From Pseudomonas fragi (GTDB taxonomy: Bacteria; Pseudomonadota; Gammaproteobacteria; Pseudomonadales; Pseudomonadaceae), in the NCBI RefSeq assembly GCF_900105835.1, contig NZ_LT629783.1, positions 2,535,001 to 2,599,000 of the forward strand: DNA of 64,000 bases. The letters run 5' to 3'. Position numbers and translations under genes: made by a program. Numbering within the stretch: the first letter of the stretch is position 1; every line of letters begins with the position of its first letter. Below, piece by piece: positions 36,751 through 45,264 of the stretch. Under the pieces are notes generated by a model. That model was not told where the DNA came from, did no database searches, and saw only the letters and a program-made list of their open reading frames with translations.

Positions 36751-37635
36751 TCATACGCTCCGTACCATGCGCCACAGCGCCACACTGCCGACTATCTGCA
36801 TGGCCATTGCCGTCAGGAGCATGTGCTGCCCGCCGCCGTCCTGCCACATCTTGAGCATGTAGCTGGGGTTGGTGACCATAAAGAATCCCACCACAAAAAC
36901 TGGCAACGAGCCCAATACCAGCGCCGTCATCCGCGTTTCACCCGTCATGGCCCGCAGCTTGCGGGCGCCCTGTTCGCGCTCGCGAATCAATACGATCAGG
37001 TTCTCCAGCAACTCACTGGCGTTGCCGCCATAACGGTGGTTGACCTTCAGCCCCAGGGCAAACATGCGAAATTCATCGCGTTCATAGAGCTCGGCAAAAT
37101 CGTTCACGGCTTCGGGCAGGCTCACCCCCATCTGCACGTTGCGCGACACCCGGCTGATGCTGCTCTTGAGCGGGTCACTGGACGCCTCGATGGCGGTCAG
37201 CACCGCATCGGCCAGGGTGCGCCCGGCCTTGAGGCTGCGCACACAGTGATCGAGCAACAACGGCAGTTGCTCAACCATGCGCCGAACCCGGCGATGGTAA
37301 CGCCAGCTGACAAACAGCTTGAGCAGCACCGGCGGCAGCACCAGCAACGCGAGCAAGAACACCCAGCCTCCGATCAGGCCCGCCACAATCACCGCTGCGG
37401 CCCATAGCGACAGCCACACCCCCAGCCGTTCTGAAGGACGCCCCAACCCGGCCTGCAAAAAGGCCCGGTCGAGCCAGGCCAGCCCCTGGTGTTTCTCCGC
37501 CAATTGCGGCTGGCCTTCACCCAGACGCTCCAGAACACGGCCCGTGGTCGGGTCGGTCAGGGCGCGATACACCAGGTTCAACGACAAGGCGAACATCAGG
37601 AAACTGATGGTAAAAAGCAGTAAGGCCGGGTTCAT
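36751..37635 (-). CDS. tadB: TadB inner-membrane platform protein
   Basis: A 294-residue GspF-like protein with an N-terminal helix, two central helices (LWAAAVIVAGLIGGWVF, LLALLVLPPVLLKLFV) and a T2SF domain including LLLDHCVRSLKAGRTLADAV and RYGGNASELLENL, then VLGSLPVFVVGFF and a last C-terminal helix. Forms the inner-membrane platform with TadC. Sits between tadA (10-bp gap) and tadC in one operon. Confidence 0.92.
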   Translation of the reverse strand: MNPALLLFTISFLMFALSLNLVYRALTDPTTGRVLERLGEGQPQLAEKHQGLAWLDRAFLQAGLGRPSERLGVWLSLWAAAVIVAGLIGGWVFLLALLVLPPVLLKLFVSWRYHRRVRRMVEQLPLLLDHCVRSLKAGRTLADAVLTAIEASSDPLKSSISRVSRNVQMGVSLPEAVNDFAELYERDEFRMFALGLKVNHRYGGNASELLENLIVLIREREQGARKLRAMTGETRMTALVLGSLPVFVVGFFMVTNPSYMLKMWQDGGGQHMLLTAMAMQIVGSVALWRMVRSV

Positions 37636-37645
37636 ATGCAGTGCC

Positions 37646-38920
37646 TCAGCCGTGGGCGTTCAGGACGGGATCACGACGCAACTTGTCGCTTGCCGGGTTC
37701 AAGGCTTCGCGCATAAAACCAAAGCCGGTGCGCTTGTCGAGACGGAACAGGGTGTTGGTCACGTACACATCGTCACGCACCCCCACCACTTCCAGCACCT
37801 CACTGACGCAACGGCGACCATCGGGCATGCGCGTCAGCTGGATAATCACGTCCAGTGCGGCGCAGATCATCTGGCGCAGGGTTTTTTCCGCCACCGTGCG
37901 CCCGGTCAAGCCCACCAGGGTCTCCAGTCGCAGCAGGGCGTCCTGTGCGGTGTTGGCGTGCACGGTACTCATGGAGCCATCGTGACCAGTGTTCATCGCG
38001 GTCAACACATCGAGCACTTCCACACCACGGATCTCGCCGAGGATGATGCGGTCCGGGCGCATCCGCAGGGCGTTGCGGATCAGGTCGCTGGATTTCACCT
38101 CGCCATGCCCTTCGGCATTGGGCGGGCGGGTTTCGAGGCGCACCACATGGGGATGGCCCAACTGCAATTCGGCTACGTCCTCGATGGTGACCAGGCGTTC
38201 ATGGGGGTTGATCAGCTGGCTGAGGATATTGAGCAGCGTGGTTTTACCGGTACCGGTACCACCGCTGATCAGGATATTGCAGCGCTTGCCCACCGCCTCC
38301 TGAAAGAACTCATAGATCGCCTGGTCGATGGTCTGCATGGCCACCAGGTCGCTGCTTTGCAGCATGTCCTTGCGAAATTTCCGGATCGACAGGCACGGGC
38401 CATCCAGGGCAATGGGCGGAATGATCGCGTTGACCCGGCTGCCATCGGGCAGGCGTGCATCGACCATCGGCGAGGACTCGTCCAGACGCCGCCCCAGAGG
38501 CGCCAGAATGCGCTGCATCACCCGTTCCACATGATGGTCATCGATAAAACGCAGATCGCTCTGGCTGAGCCGCCCCTCGCGCTCGACAAACACCCGATGG
38601 GGGCCGTTGACCAGGATTTCAGTCACGGCCGGGTCGCGCAGCAGCACTTCGAGGGGGCCGAAACCGGTCAGCTCGTCGACGATCTCTTCGGCCAGCCGCT
38701 CCATTTCATAACGGGAAATGGCCAGGTGCAGACGCGACACATACTCGGCTACCCGCTCGGTAACAAACTGGGCCAAAGACACACGGGAGCCTTCCAGCAG
38801 GTTTTTCCCGGTTTCTTCAATGGCATCGATGATATAGCGGTGCAGCACCAGTTTAAGGCCGTCATGGTCCGCCCGGCCGTCTTTATACAGGCCTGAGCCA
38901 AACAGCTGTTCATTGCTCAT
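37646..38920 (-). CDS. tadA: TadA/CpaF secretion ATPase
   Basis: A 424-residue hexameric ATPase of the type II/IV secretion superfamily that powers Flp extension. Walker A is SGGTGTGKTTLL with K226; the Asp box (VTIEDVAELQLG), Walker B (RPDRIILGEIRG) and the His box (GHDGSMSTVHAN) are intact. ATG at 38920 follows a G-rich RBS; it overlaps the tadZ stop by 4 bases. Cytoplasmic, membrane-associated. Confidence 0.95.
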   Translation of the reverse strand: MSNEQLFGSGLYKDGRADHDGLKLVLHRYIIDAIEETGKNLLEGSRVSLAQFVTERVAEYVSRLHLAISRYEMERLAEEIVDELTGFGPLEVLLRDPAVTEILVNGPHRVFVEREGRLSQSDLRFIDDHHVERVMQRILAPLGRRLDESSPMVDARLPDGSRVNAIIPPIALDGPCLSIRKFRKDMLQSSDLVAMQTIDQAIYEFFQEAVGKRCNILISGGTGTGKTTLLNILSQLINPHERLVTIEDVAELQLGHPHVVRLETRPPNAEGHGEVKSSDLIRNALRMRPDRIILGEIRGVEVLDVLTAMNTGHDGSMSTVHANTAQDALLRLETLVGLTGRTVAEKTLRQMICAALDVIIQLTRMPDGRRCVSEVLEVVGVRDDVYVTNTLFRLDKRTGFGFMREALNPASDKLRRDPVLNAHG

Positions 38921-40122
38921 TTGGCCCCCCACAGGCGGTTCAGGTTTAGCCAGGCACCTGACTTGGAAGCCGCTTGTTCAGGGACTTGCGAACGCAGGAC
39001 CAGCCGCTCGCCGAGTTTTTTCAGGGCCTGGCTCAGGGCTTCGCGGGGGGCCAGGTCAAACAGGGTGGTGGCCTGGTTCTTGGCATTGATGCGCAATTCA
39101 GGGCTGGGCGGCAGTGTCGCCATCACTGGCAGGCCAAAGCTTTTACCCAGGGCATCGGCATTGGGCGCAACGCCACTCATGTAGCGATCGATCAGCAAGC
39201 CCGTATGCTCGAACTTCATGCCCTTGGCCCGCCAGCGGCTGAGCACGTCGAGGTTGCGGCGGCAATCGAGCACGCTTTGGTCGGTGTACCACAACAGGCT
39301 GTCGCAATGGGTGGCAAAGGTGCGCAGCGCTTCACTGTCAGGCTGCCCCGTGAGGTTAACGACAATATGCTGGAAGTGCTGGCGCAAGGCGCTGAGCAAC
39401 ATATACAGCTCGGCAGCACTGGTTTGCTCCAGTGGCTCGTCACTGTCGCTATGGGCCAATACCCGCAAACCACTGGCGGTCTTGGTAAAGGCGCTGTCAA
39501 TCAAGGTGCTGTCCAGGCGCCGCAAATGGCGCAGGGCATCACCAAAAAAGAACGAGCTTTCCAGGCCCAGCACCGCCAGGCCATCGCCACGGGGTACGCC
39601 CAGGTCCAGAAACAGGGTTTTTTGTTCACTCTTTTGCACTACCAGCCCCAAGTGGCTGGCCAGCAATGCACCATCGGCATTGCATTGCGCACTGAACAAC
39701 ACGCTCAAGCCACCCAACTGGGCGTTGGGTGCCACGGGTGGCAGGCGCTTGCTCAGGCGCCGGACCAGCCCGGCCACCTCGCTGGAACGCGAACCGTAGG
39801 CGACAAAATCCCTCGCCCCGGCGCGCATGGCATTGAGCACCAGCTGGTTATCCATACCGTCGCCCAGGGCAACGATGGCCAGCATGGGCTTGGCTTCCAG
39901 CGCGCCTTCGATCAGCGCGCACTGGTTAACCACCTTGTCCCGATCCAGGCCCACAAATATCAGGCCAGCAAACGTCACATCAACCAGGGCCAGCAGTTCA
40001 TCCAGGCTACTTGTGCCTGCACCCACCACTTGACCCAACGGCGCTAATGCTCCCTGCAGCCACTCAAGATCGGTGTTGTTGCGCGTCAGCGCGAGAAATG
40101 TCTGGCTTAGGCTTTGGCTCAT
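38917..40122 (-). CDS. tadZ: TadZ/CpaE localisation factor with degenerate P-loop
   Basis: A 401-residue ParA/MinD-like protein with an N-terminal receiver-like domain (residues about 1-135: IFVGLDRDK, RAGARDFVAYG). The ATPase-like domain has lost its Walker A: where KGGVGKT is expected the sequence reads SAQCNADGALLASHL. This is common for pseudomonad TadZ, which positions the pilus machine rather than cycling like ParA. Overlaps tadA by 4 bp and rcpA by 4 bp. Confidence 0.9.
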   Translation of the reverse strand: MSQSLSQTFLALTRNNTDLEWLQGALAPLGQVVGAGTSSLDELLALVDVTFAGLIFVGLDRDKVVNQCALIEGALEAKPMLAIVALGDGMDNQLVLNAMRAGARDFVAYGSRSSEVAGLVRRLSKRLPPVAPNAQLGGLSVLFSAQCNADGALLASHLGLVVQKSEQKTLFLDLGVPRGDGLAVLGLESSFFFGDALRHLRRLDSTLIDSAFTKTASGLRVLAHSDSDEPLEQTSAAELYMLLSALRQHFQHIVVNLTGQPDSEALRTFATHCDSLLWYTDQSVLDCRRNLDVLSRWRAKGMKFEHTGLLIDRYMSGVAPNADALGKSFGLPVMATLPPSPELRINAKNQATTLFDLAPREALSQALKKLGERLVLRSQVPEQAASKSGAWLNLNRLWGAK

Positions 40123-41345
40123 TGAGATAACCCGCTGCGGCTATTGAATTTGCCGTTCTCAAGGAAATACAGGCGATACCAGTTGGGGTCGTAATTGCGC
40201 AATTGCTCCCCGGGCATCGTCGGCAGTGCCGCATTGACAGCCAGTGGCTGAACCAGATGCGGAGTGACGATCATCAGCAGTTCTTTCTCTTCACGACTGA
40301 TATTGGAGTCGCGGAAAAAAGCGCCAAGAATCGGAATGTCGCCCAGCCCCGGGAATTTGTTGACCTGGGAACTGTTGCGCGAACTGATCAAACCACTGAT
40401 CACAAAGCTTTCGCCATCGGCCAGGGAGATGCTGGTATCAGTGCGGCGAACCGTCAGGCCCGGTACCAGGGTGCCAGCGATATTCACCGCATTGGTGTAG
40501 TCCAGCTCGCTGACCTCGGGGGCCACCTTGAGCATGATGCGATCACGACCCACCACGGTCGGGGTCAGCGTGAGGCGGATACCGAACTCCTTGTACTCGA
40601 TCGACACGTTATCGCTGCCGCTGCTGGGCACCGGGATCGGTACTTCGCCACCGGCCAGAAAGGTCGCGCTCTGCCCGCTCATGGCCACCAGGCTGGGACG
40701 CGCCAGGGTGTAGGCAAAACCGCTGCCTTCCAGGGCGTTGATCATGGCCCTGACCTTGCCGCCGCCAAAACCGATATTGAAATACTTGGCATTGGCCACT
40801 GGGCCACCGGTGATGATCCCTTCAGCGGTACTGAGGAATGAACCCGGCGAGCCGAACAGAAAGTTGCTGCCCATGCCGAAGATCGAAGTACTGGCTTCCT
40901 GCAGCTTGGTGCGGCTGACTTCGACAAAGCGGATATCGGTTTGTACCTGCACCGGCAAGGTCGGGTCTTCGGAAGGCGGCAACGCCGTACCGGTCAAACC
41001 CGAGGCGGCCTTGCCCTTGACGAACAGCATGGTCTGGTGCGGCTCTTTCGAGCAGGCGCTCCAGACCATCAGGCTGGTGGTGCCCGAAGCAATACCGGTG
41101 AGCAAAAAGGCGTTGGGACCATTGGAGCGAATATCGGCAATGGTGGGATCGCCCACGGCAATGCGCGAGATACTCACCGGGAAACCCATAGCCTTTTGGG
41201 CCCCCTGGGCCACTTCCAGTACCGACGGCAAGGCGTTGAAAGCCGCGCAGTTTTCGCCTGCGGCCAAGGCCATTTGCAGGGGCAAGCTGCTCAGCAGCAG
41301 CGTCCAGACAGCACGTTTATAAAGTGGAGCGCAACGGTGGCTCAT
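40119..41345 (-). CDS. rcpA: RcpA/CpaC outer-membrane secretin
   Basis: A 408-residue secretin. The signal peptide ends around MALAA (residue 29). An N-domain (VLEVAQGAQKAMGFPVSISRIAVGDPTIADI, landmark) is followed by the secretin domain with LARPSLVAMSGQSATFLAGGEVPIPV as key region and TDTSISLADGESFVISGLI. Forms the outer-membrane channel for the Flp pilus. Overlaps tadZ by 4 bases. Gap to rcpC 36 bp. Confidence 0.93.
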   Translation of the reverse strand: MSHRCAPLYKRAVWTLLLSSLPLQMALAAGENCAAFNALPSVLEVAQGAQKAMGFPVSISRIAVGDPTIADIRSNGPNAFLLTGIASGTTSLMVWSACSKEPHQTMLFVKGKAASGLTGTALPPSEDPTLPVQVQTDIRFVEVSRTKLQEASTSIFGMGSNFLFGSPGSFLSTAEGIITGGPVANAKYFNIGFGGGKVRAMINALEGSGFAYTLARPSLVAMSGQSATFLAGGEVPIPVPSSGSDNVSIEYKEFGIRLTLTPTVVGRDRIMLKVAPEVSELDYTNAVNIAGTLVPGLTVRRTDTSISLADGESFVISGLISSRNSSQVNKFPGLGDIPILGAFFRDSNISREEKELLMIVTPHLVQPLAVNAALPTMPGEQLRNYDPNWYRLYFLENGKFNSRSGLSQ

Positions 41346-41381
41346 GTTGGTTTTCCTTGCAGATAAGGATTTTTATTGGGC

Positions 41382-42311
41382 CTACTGCTGAGCCGTTTGA
41401 TTGCCTCGGATCACTTCAATACCGCGCACCCGGGGGGCGACTGCGGGATTGCTGCTGACTGGCACTCTTGCCGGACTGGCCATGGCTAACTGGTTAAATT
41501 GATAAAGACTGCGTTTGGCATTCTCAAGGTTAGTCGCAGATTCCTGCTCACCCGCCCAATATTTGCTCAAACGTTGTTCATCGGCGCTGCGCACGGCCAG
41601 GCGCAGGGTGCCTGCCTGGGTCGCGAGCATCAGTTGATTAAGAAGCAGTTCAGGCACAGCCAGAACTGCGGAGCGCGCATTGATACGGCTTTGCTCTTGC
41701 TTGAGCGCTTCTTCGGCGTTTTTCGGTTGGCTGGCCAACTTGCCATCACTGGTCAAACCCAGCTCGCCCCCCACACTCAGCACCCGCACTGCCGGCAATA
41801 CCACTTGCGCCGACTGCTGTGGATTGCCACTGTCCTGACGCAAGAACAACAGGATATCGACGTAATCGCCGGGGCTGAGCTGCCCTCCTGCAGCGCTCAC
41901 TTCGTCAATCATCACCCCCAGTGCGCGCTCATCCGGGCGAATCATGCGGGCCAGCGGGCCACCCATTTCAAAACTTTGCTCGCTCAGCCAGGTGCCTGCA
42001 CTCAGGCTGCGCCACGGGGTGCGCCCCACCGCCTGATCAATGGCAGTCAGGCTGCCAGCAGGTGCGGTACGGAGTTTTTCCAGGGTCAGATCATCGGCCG
42101 TCAAGGCCACATTCGGGGGGACATCACGGACCAGTACCACTACCGCCTGGCGGGTTTTGTCTTCAACTGCCGCTACACCTTGCTCTACCGACTGAGCCAC
42201 CGGAACTTCGGCAACCGGCTGCTGTCGACTCAATACCAGCCCCCAGTAACCGGCGGCAATTGCCCCGACAAACAAAATGGCGGCCAGTATCAGACTGCGT
42301 CGATTGTTCAT
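41382..42311 (-). CDS. rcpC: RcpC/CpaB Flp pilus assembly protein
   Basis: A 309-residue protein with an N-terminal signal anchor (SLILAAILFVGAIAAGYWGLVL), an SAF/beta-clip domain (VVVLVRDVPPNVALTADDL) and the RcpC domain (RALGVMIDEVSAAGGQLSPGDYVDILL). It is thought to connect the secretin to peptidoglycan or stabilise it. ATG at 42311 is preceded by GGGAG; a longer upstream frame was rejected. First gene of the minus-strand tad operon, divergent from flp. Confidence 0.92.
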   Translation of the reverse strand: MNNRRSLILAAILFVGAIAAGYWGLVLSRQQPVAEVPVAQSVEQGVAAVEDKTRQAVVVLVRDVPPNVALTADDLTLEKLRTAPAGSLTAIDQAVGRTPWRSLSAGTWLSEQSFEMGGPLARMIRPDERALGVMIDEVSAAGGQLSPGDYVDILLFLRQDSGNPQQSAQVVLPAVRVLSVGGELGLTSDGKLASQPKNAEEALKQEQSRINARSAVLAVPELLLNQLMLATQAGTLRLAVRSADEQRLSKYWAGEQESATNLENAKRSLYQFNQLAMASPARVPVSSNPAVAPRVRGIEVIRGNQTAQQ

Positions 42312-42436
42312 GCACAAACTCCCTTTATCACTGCGCACTGCAGACTAAAAAACCCATTCACAATCAGGCAGCTATGAACCTTTAATGCTTTTGCAACCAT
42401 TCGCTATTTAAAAATAACTCAGGTAAAGCAAAATGC

Positions 42437-42465
42437 CATTAGCGAACTAAAAAATCTCTAGTCAA
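42437..42465 (-). promoter_or_regulatory. Candidate sigma70 promoter of the rcpC-tad operon
   Basis: On the minus strand TTGACT (42465-42460), a 17-base spacer and CTAATG (42442-42437) lie 126 bases before rcpC. The 333-bp rcpC-flp gap is otherwise AT-rich and also holds motif copy C; nothing else is recognisable in it. Confidence 0.35.
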
Positions 42466-42509
42466 TTGTGAATAGTTTGATTTGATACGCATTTTCTAAA
42501 TACTCATTT

Positions 42510-42533
42510 GGATTAATACTTTGTGATTAGTCC
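42510..42533 (+). promoter_or_regulatory. Tad-locus motif copy C (dyad), upstream of flp
   Basis: GGATTAAT-ACTTTGTG-ATTAGTCC: two 8-base half-sites in inverted orientation (one mismatch) with an 8-base spacer. Located 112 bases before flp and in the shared region with rcpC. The clearest dyad among the copies. Confidence 0.55.
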
Positions 42534-42644
42534 AATGATACAGTTGTGGGAAATTCATTTATTGCCAATGCTGTGACTGCAGATGGAAATCACCCTGCAC
42601 CCTTGTTACGCAGTGCCCGACCCGGCGCACTAAGGAGAAGTCAG

Positions 42645-42866
42645 ATGATGTTAAATACTGTTCTGAAAGTGTATGTACCTGCACAGGTATTTGTAGCGCG
42701 CCAGGCCAAGTTGTTTGCAAAACGGACTGAAGGTGCCTCGGGTATTGAATATGCAATTATTGCGGCGATGGTGGCGGTGGTGATTGCGGGGCTTTCACCT
42801 GATGTACAAACAGCGGTCACAGGTATATTCACCAAAATCAAAACCGGTCTAAACCCTCCTGCCTGA
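42645..42866 (+). CDS. flp: Flp type IVb major pilin
   Basis: A 73-residue prepilin. The leader ends KRTEG, and cleavage by FppA after that glycine leaves ASGIEYAIIAAMVAVVIAG, with the conserved Glu-Tyr at positions 5-6 of the mature pilin and the hydrophobic helix. The leader (about 30 residues) is long, as in Pseudomonas Flp. ATG at 42645 (RBS AAGGAG) is preferred over a 5' extension. Single copy, with a receiver-domain gene 48 bp downstream on the same strand. Confidence 0.93.
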   Translation: MMLNTVLKVYVPAQVFVARQAKLFAKRTEGASGIEYAIIAAMVAVVIAGLSPDVQTAVTGIFTKIKTGLNPPA

Positions 42867-42914
42867 TATTTAATTGCGGAGCCATTACATTCACTCGTAT
42901 AAAGAGTAATTAAC

Positions 42915-43328
42915 ATGCCCCTCTCCCCATCACGCCAACAACTACTCCTGGTGGATGACGAAGAGGACGCACTGCTGGAGTTGGCTGAGCTGCTGGAGGG
43001 CGAGGGCTTTTGTTGCTATACGGCAACTTCAGTCAAACTCGCCCTTTCGCAGTTGACCCAACATCCGGATATTGCGCTGGTCATCACCGACCTGCGCATG
43101 CCGGAAGAGAGCGGTATTGCGCTGATAAAGCGCCTGCGCGAGCACACATCGCGCCAGCATTTGCCGGTGATTGTCATTTCCGGGCACGCCGATATGGACG
43201 ATGTAAGCGACCTTCTGCGCCTGCAGGTGCTGGACCTGTTTCGCAAGCCCATCTACCATGTGCGCCTGCTCGACACCCTCGAAAACCTCTTCCCTCAGCC
43301 CACACAATTGCACCTGGCCAGAACTTGA
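42915..43328 (+). CDS. Stand-alone receiver-domain (CheY-like) protein
   Basis: A 137-residue protein consisting of a receiver domain only: LLLVDDEED (D14, D15), phosphoacceptor D59 (VITDLRMPEES), S89 and K111 (LFRKPIY). No output domain follows; the last 20 residues are a tail with LFPQPTQLHL. It lies 48 bp after flp, before a strong terminator, so it is probably cotranscribed with the pilin. It could accept phosphate from PprA or bind a Tad component; there is no direct evidence for either. Confidence 0.85.
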   Translation: MPLSPSRQQLLLVDDEEDALLELAELLEGEGFCCYTATSVKLALSQLTQHPDIALVITDLRMPEESGIALIKRLREHTSRQHLPVIVISGHADMDDVSDLLRLQVLDLFRKPIYHVRLLDTLENLFPQPTQLHLART

Positions 43329-43340
43329 CCTTTCTAATAT

Positions 43341-43377
43341 AAAAGCCCGCACCTATAACTTATAGATGTGGGCTTTT
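43341..43377. terminator. Bidirectional intrinsic terminator
   Basis: AAAAGCCC...TATA-act-TATA...GGGCTTTT hairpin with A and T flanks, between the receiver gene and the convergent TpsB-like gene. Confidence 0.88.
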
Positions 43378-43388
43378 ACTGTCATGGC

Positions 43389-45071
43389 CTACAACTGATA
43401 ACTAAAACTCAACGTATAGCGCGGCCGACGATTAAAACTGTCCAGGGCGATATCCGACATCGGTTTGGCAACTTCCAGGGCAATGTTGTAATAGCGCTTG
43501 TCACCAAAGCGCAACCCCAGTGCTGCCGAGGACATATCCGAGCCTTTGAGCGGCAGTTCGTTGTACCAGGCCTTGGCCCTGTCCAACACGGCATAAGGCT
43601 GGAGCAACTTCACCCACTCACCGTCGCGATTGAAACTGTAGTTAAGTTCGTAAGCCACGCCCCAACCCTTGTCCCCCGAGGCCTGGTCGTCCGGATAGCC
43701 ACGGCCGAAGTTCTGCCCGCCGAATACCGCCCGCTCGCTGTCAGGCAGGGTGTCGTCACTCCAGTACAGCGCGCCCGAAACCACGCCCTGCCAGTTGTCG
43801 AAGTAGCCGTCACTCTGCACGCCCGACAGGCGCAAACGGAAGAAGTCCAGGTCGTACTGGGTGCTGGTCAGGTTGGTCTCGCTCTTGGCGCCCAAGCCAT
43901 TGATGCCCTGATACAGACCCGCACTGACAATGCGCAACTGCTTGGCATCGGACTTGCGCCAGTCCCCTTCCAGGGCCACGGCCCGGGTGTTGGTTTTTTC
44001 GCTGATAGTCTGCCCGTAGCCGACGATTTCGTAGTCTGTATTGTCGTTCACCCCATACAGGCGGCCAGCGACACTGAGCCATTGATCCGGTGCGGCAATC
44101 AGTGGATGGCTGACGCCGATGGAGAAGCGGTCGTTCTCGCGGTGCGGCTTGAGTTCAAAGCCATCGGTGGTGGCAATGTTGGTGCTCGGGTCGCTGCGAT
44201 AGCTTGAGCCATACAGGCTCAACTGCGTGCCTTCGGCATTCAGGTACTGGCTGTAATCGAGGCGGTAGTAGTGCTCCTTGTCATTGCCCGGCGGAAACAA
44301 CCCGCTCAGGGTCAATTGTTCGGCCATCGCCGTTTGCGAGTTGCTGCTGGCAGAAAGCAGCGCCTGGGTACTGCTGCGGTTGCCTTCGACCAGGCTCATG
44401 CTGGTGGTGAAAGGTTTGCGGCTGGCACTGATATGCAACGTCGATGCGCCATCGGTGGTGCCCGGCGGCGGCACTTGCGCCTCCAGGGTCACCCCGGGAA
44501 TGCGGCTGAGCAGCGTGCTGTAGCGGTTGAAGGTTTTACGCGTCAGCGGGCGTTCGCCCTTGAGCTTGTCGACCAGTTCATCCACAAACCCTTTAACCCG
44601 CCCGATATCGCCGTCAACCTTGTACTCGCTGATATAGCCTTCGACCAGCACCACACGCACCAGGCCCTGGTCGAAGTTCTGCTGCGGCAAGAACGCATAG
44701 GACAATAAATAGCCGTCATCCTGGTAACGCTTGGTGATCTGGCGCGTGGCCTCGATCAGTTCGGCCAGGGTGATTTCATGGCCCAGCAGCGGTTTGTAGA
44801 CCGCCCCCAGCTCTGGCAGCGGATAAATCGTGCCCCCTTCGATCTGCAACTTGCGAATGGTCAGGCGGGTGCCCATTTCCAATGGCCGGGCTTGCGCAGC
44901 TGCCGGCTTGGGCAACTCCAGCGCAGGCGCTGCAGGGCGGTAGGCATCCACCGGCAGGTTGGGCGTGGGCAGGGTTTGCATGCTGTCGTTGCTATTTAGA
45001 AAGCGCGGAAGCGACTCGGCACCGGCATAGGGGGCCAACGCCAGCAATAGAAAGGGAACGCAATTACGCAT
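43389..45071 (-). CDS. ShlB/FhaC-family (TpsB-like) outer-membrane transporter
   Basis: A 560-residue outer-membrane protein. It has a signal peptide (cleavage near AGA, residue 18), a Pro/Ala-rich linker, a POTRA domain at about 69-150 (LTIRKLQIEGG, LVRVVLVEGYISEY), a ShlB-type second region, and a 16-strand-barrel region with the conserved L6-loop motif FGRGYPDDQ (R457-G458-Y459). It ends in YTLSFSYQL, an aromatic-type last beta strand. Start ATG at 45071 (GGAG 7 bases upstream). TpsB proteins translocate TpsA exoproteins, but no gene with a TPS secretion domain is in the window. The only gene upstream on the same strand encodes the Gly-rich repeat lipoprotein. Confidence 0.87.
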   Translation of the reverse strand: MRNCVPFLLLALAPYAGAESLPRFLNSNDSMQTLPTPNLPVDAYRPAAPALELPKPAAAQARPLEMGTRLTIRKLQIEGGTIYPLPELGAVYKPLLGHEITLAELIEATRQITKRYQDDGYLLSYAFLPQQNFDQGLVRVVLVEGYISEYKVDGDIGRVKGFVDELVDKLKGERPLTRKTFNRYSTLLSRIPGVTLEAQVPPPGTTDGASTLHISASRKPFTTSMSLVEGNRSSTQALLSASSNSQTAMAEQLTLSGLFPPGNDKEHYYRLDYSQYLNAEGTQLSLYGSSYRSDPSTNIATTDGFELKPHRENDRFSIGVSHPLIAAPDQWLSVAGRLYGVNDNTDYEIVGYGQTISEKTNTRAVALEGDWRKSDAKQLRIVSAGLYQGINGLGAKSETNLTSTQYDLDFFRLRLSGVQSDGYFDNWQGVVSGALYWSDDTLPDSERAVFGGQNFGRGYPDDQASGDKGWGVAYELNYSFNRDGEWVKLLQPYAVLDRAKAWYNELPLKGSDMSSAALGLRFGDKRYYNIALEVAKPMSDIALDSFNRRPRYTLSFSYQL

Positions 45072-45168
45072 AGGACACTCCATGTTCAACTACGGCGGCA
45101 TAACGAGGGGCTTCATTTTTAGAATGCTTTGCGAAGCGGCCCGAGCATCAGTCCTACAACCTGCACAT

Positions 45169-45203
45169 GAAAAAAGACGAGAGACTCATCTGAATCTCTC
45201 GTC
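45169..45203 (-). terminator. Intrinsic terminator between Gly-rich lipoprotein and TpsB-like genes
   Basis: A 9-bp stem GACGAGAGA/TCTCTCGTC followed, on the minus strand, by six T residues. It should limit readthrough into the TpsB-like gene, so that gene is expressed at a lower level or from its own promoter in the remaining ~100 bases. Confidence 0.8.
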
Positions 45204-45264
45204 CCAACCAAGCGTAGGCGCTGTAGGTAAGGCCGTCGAACCGGCCAGGTGCAATATTCTTCAG

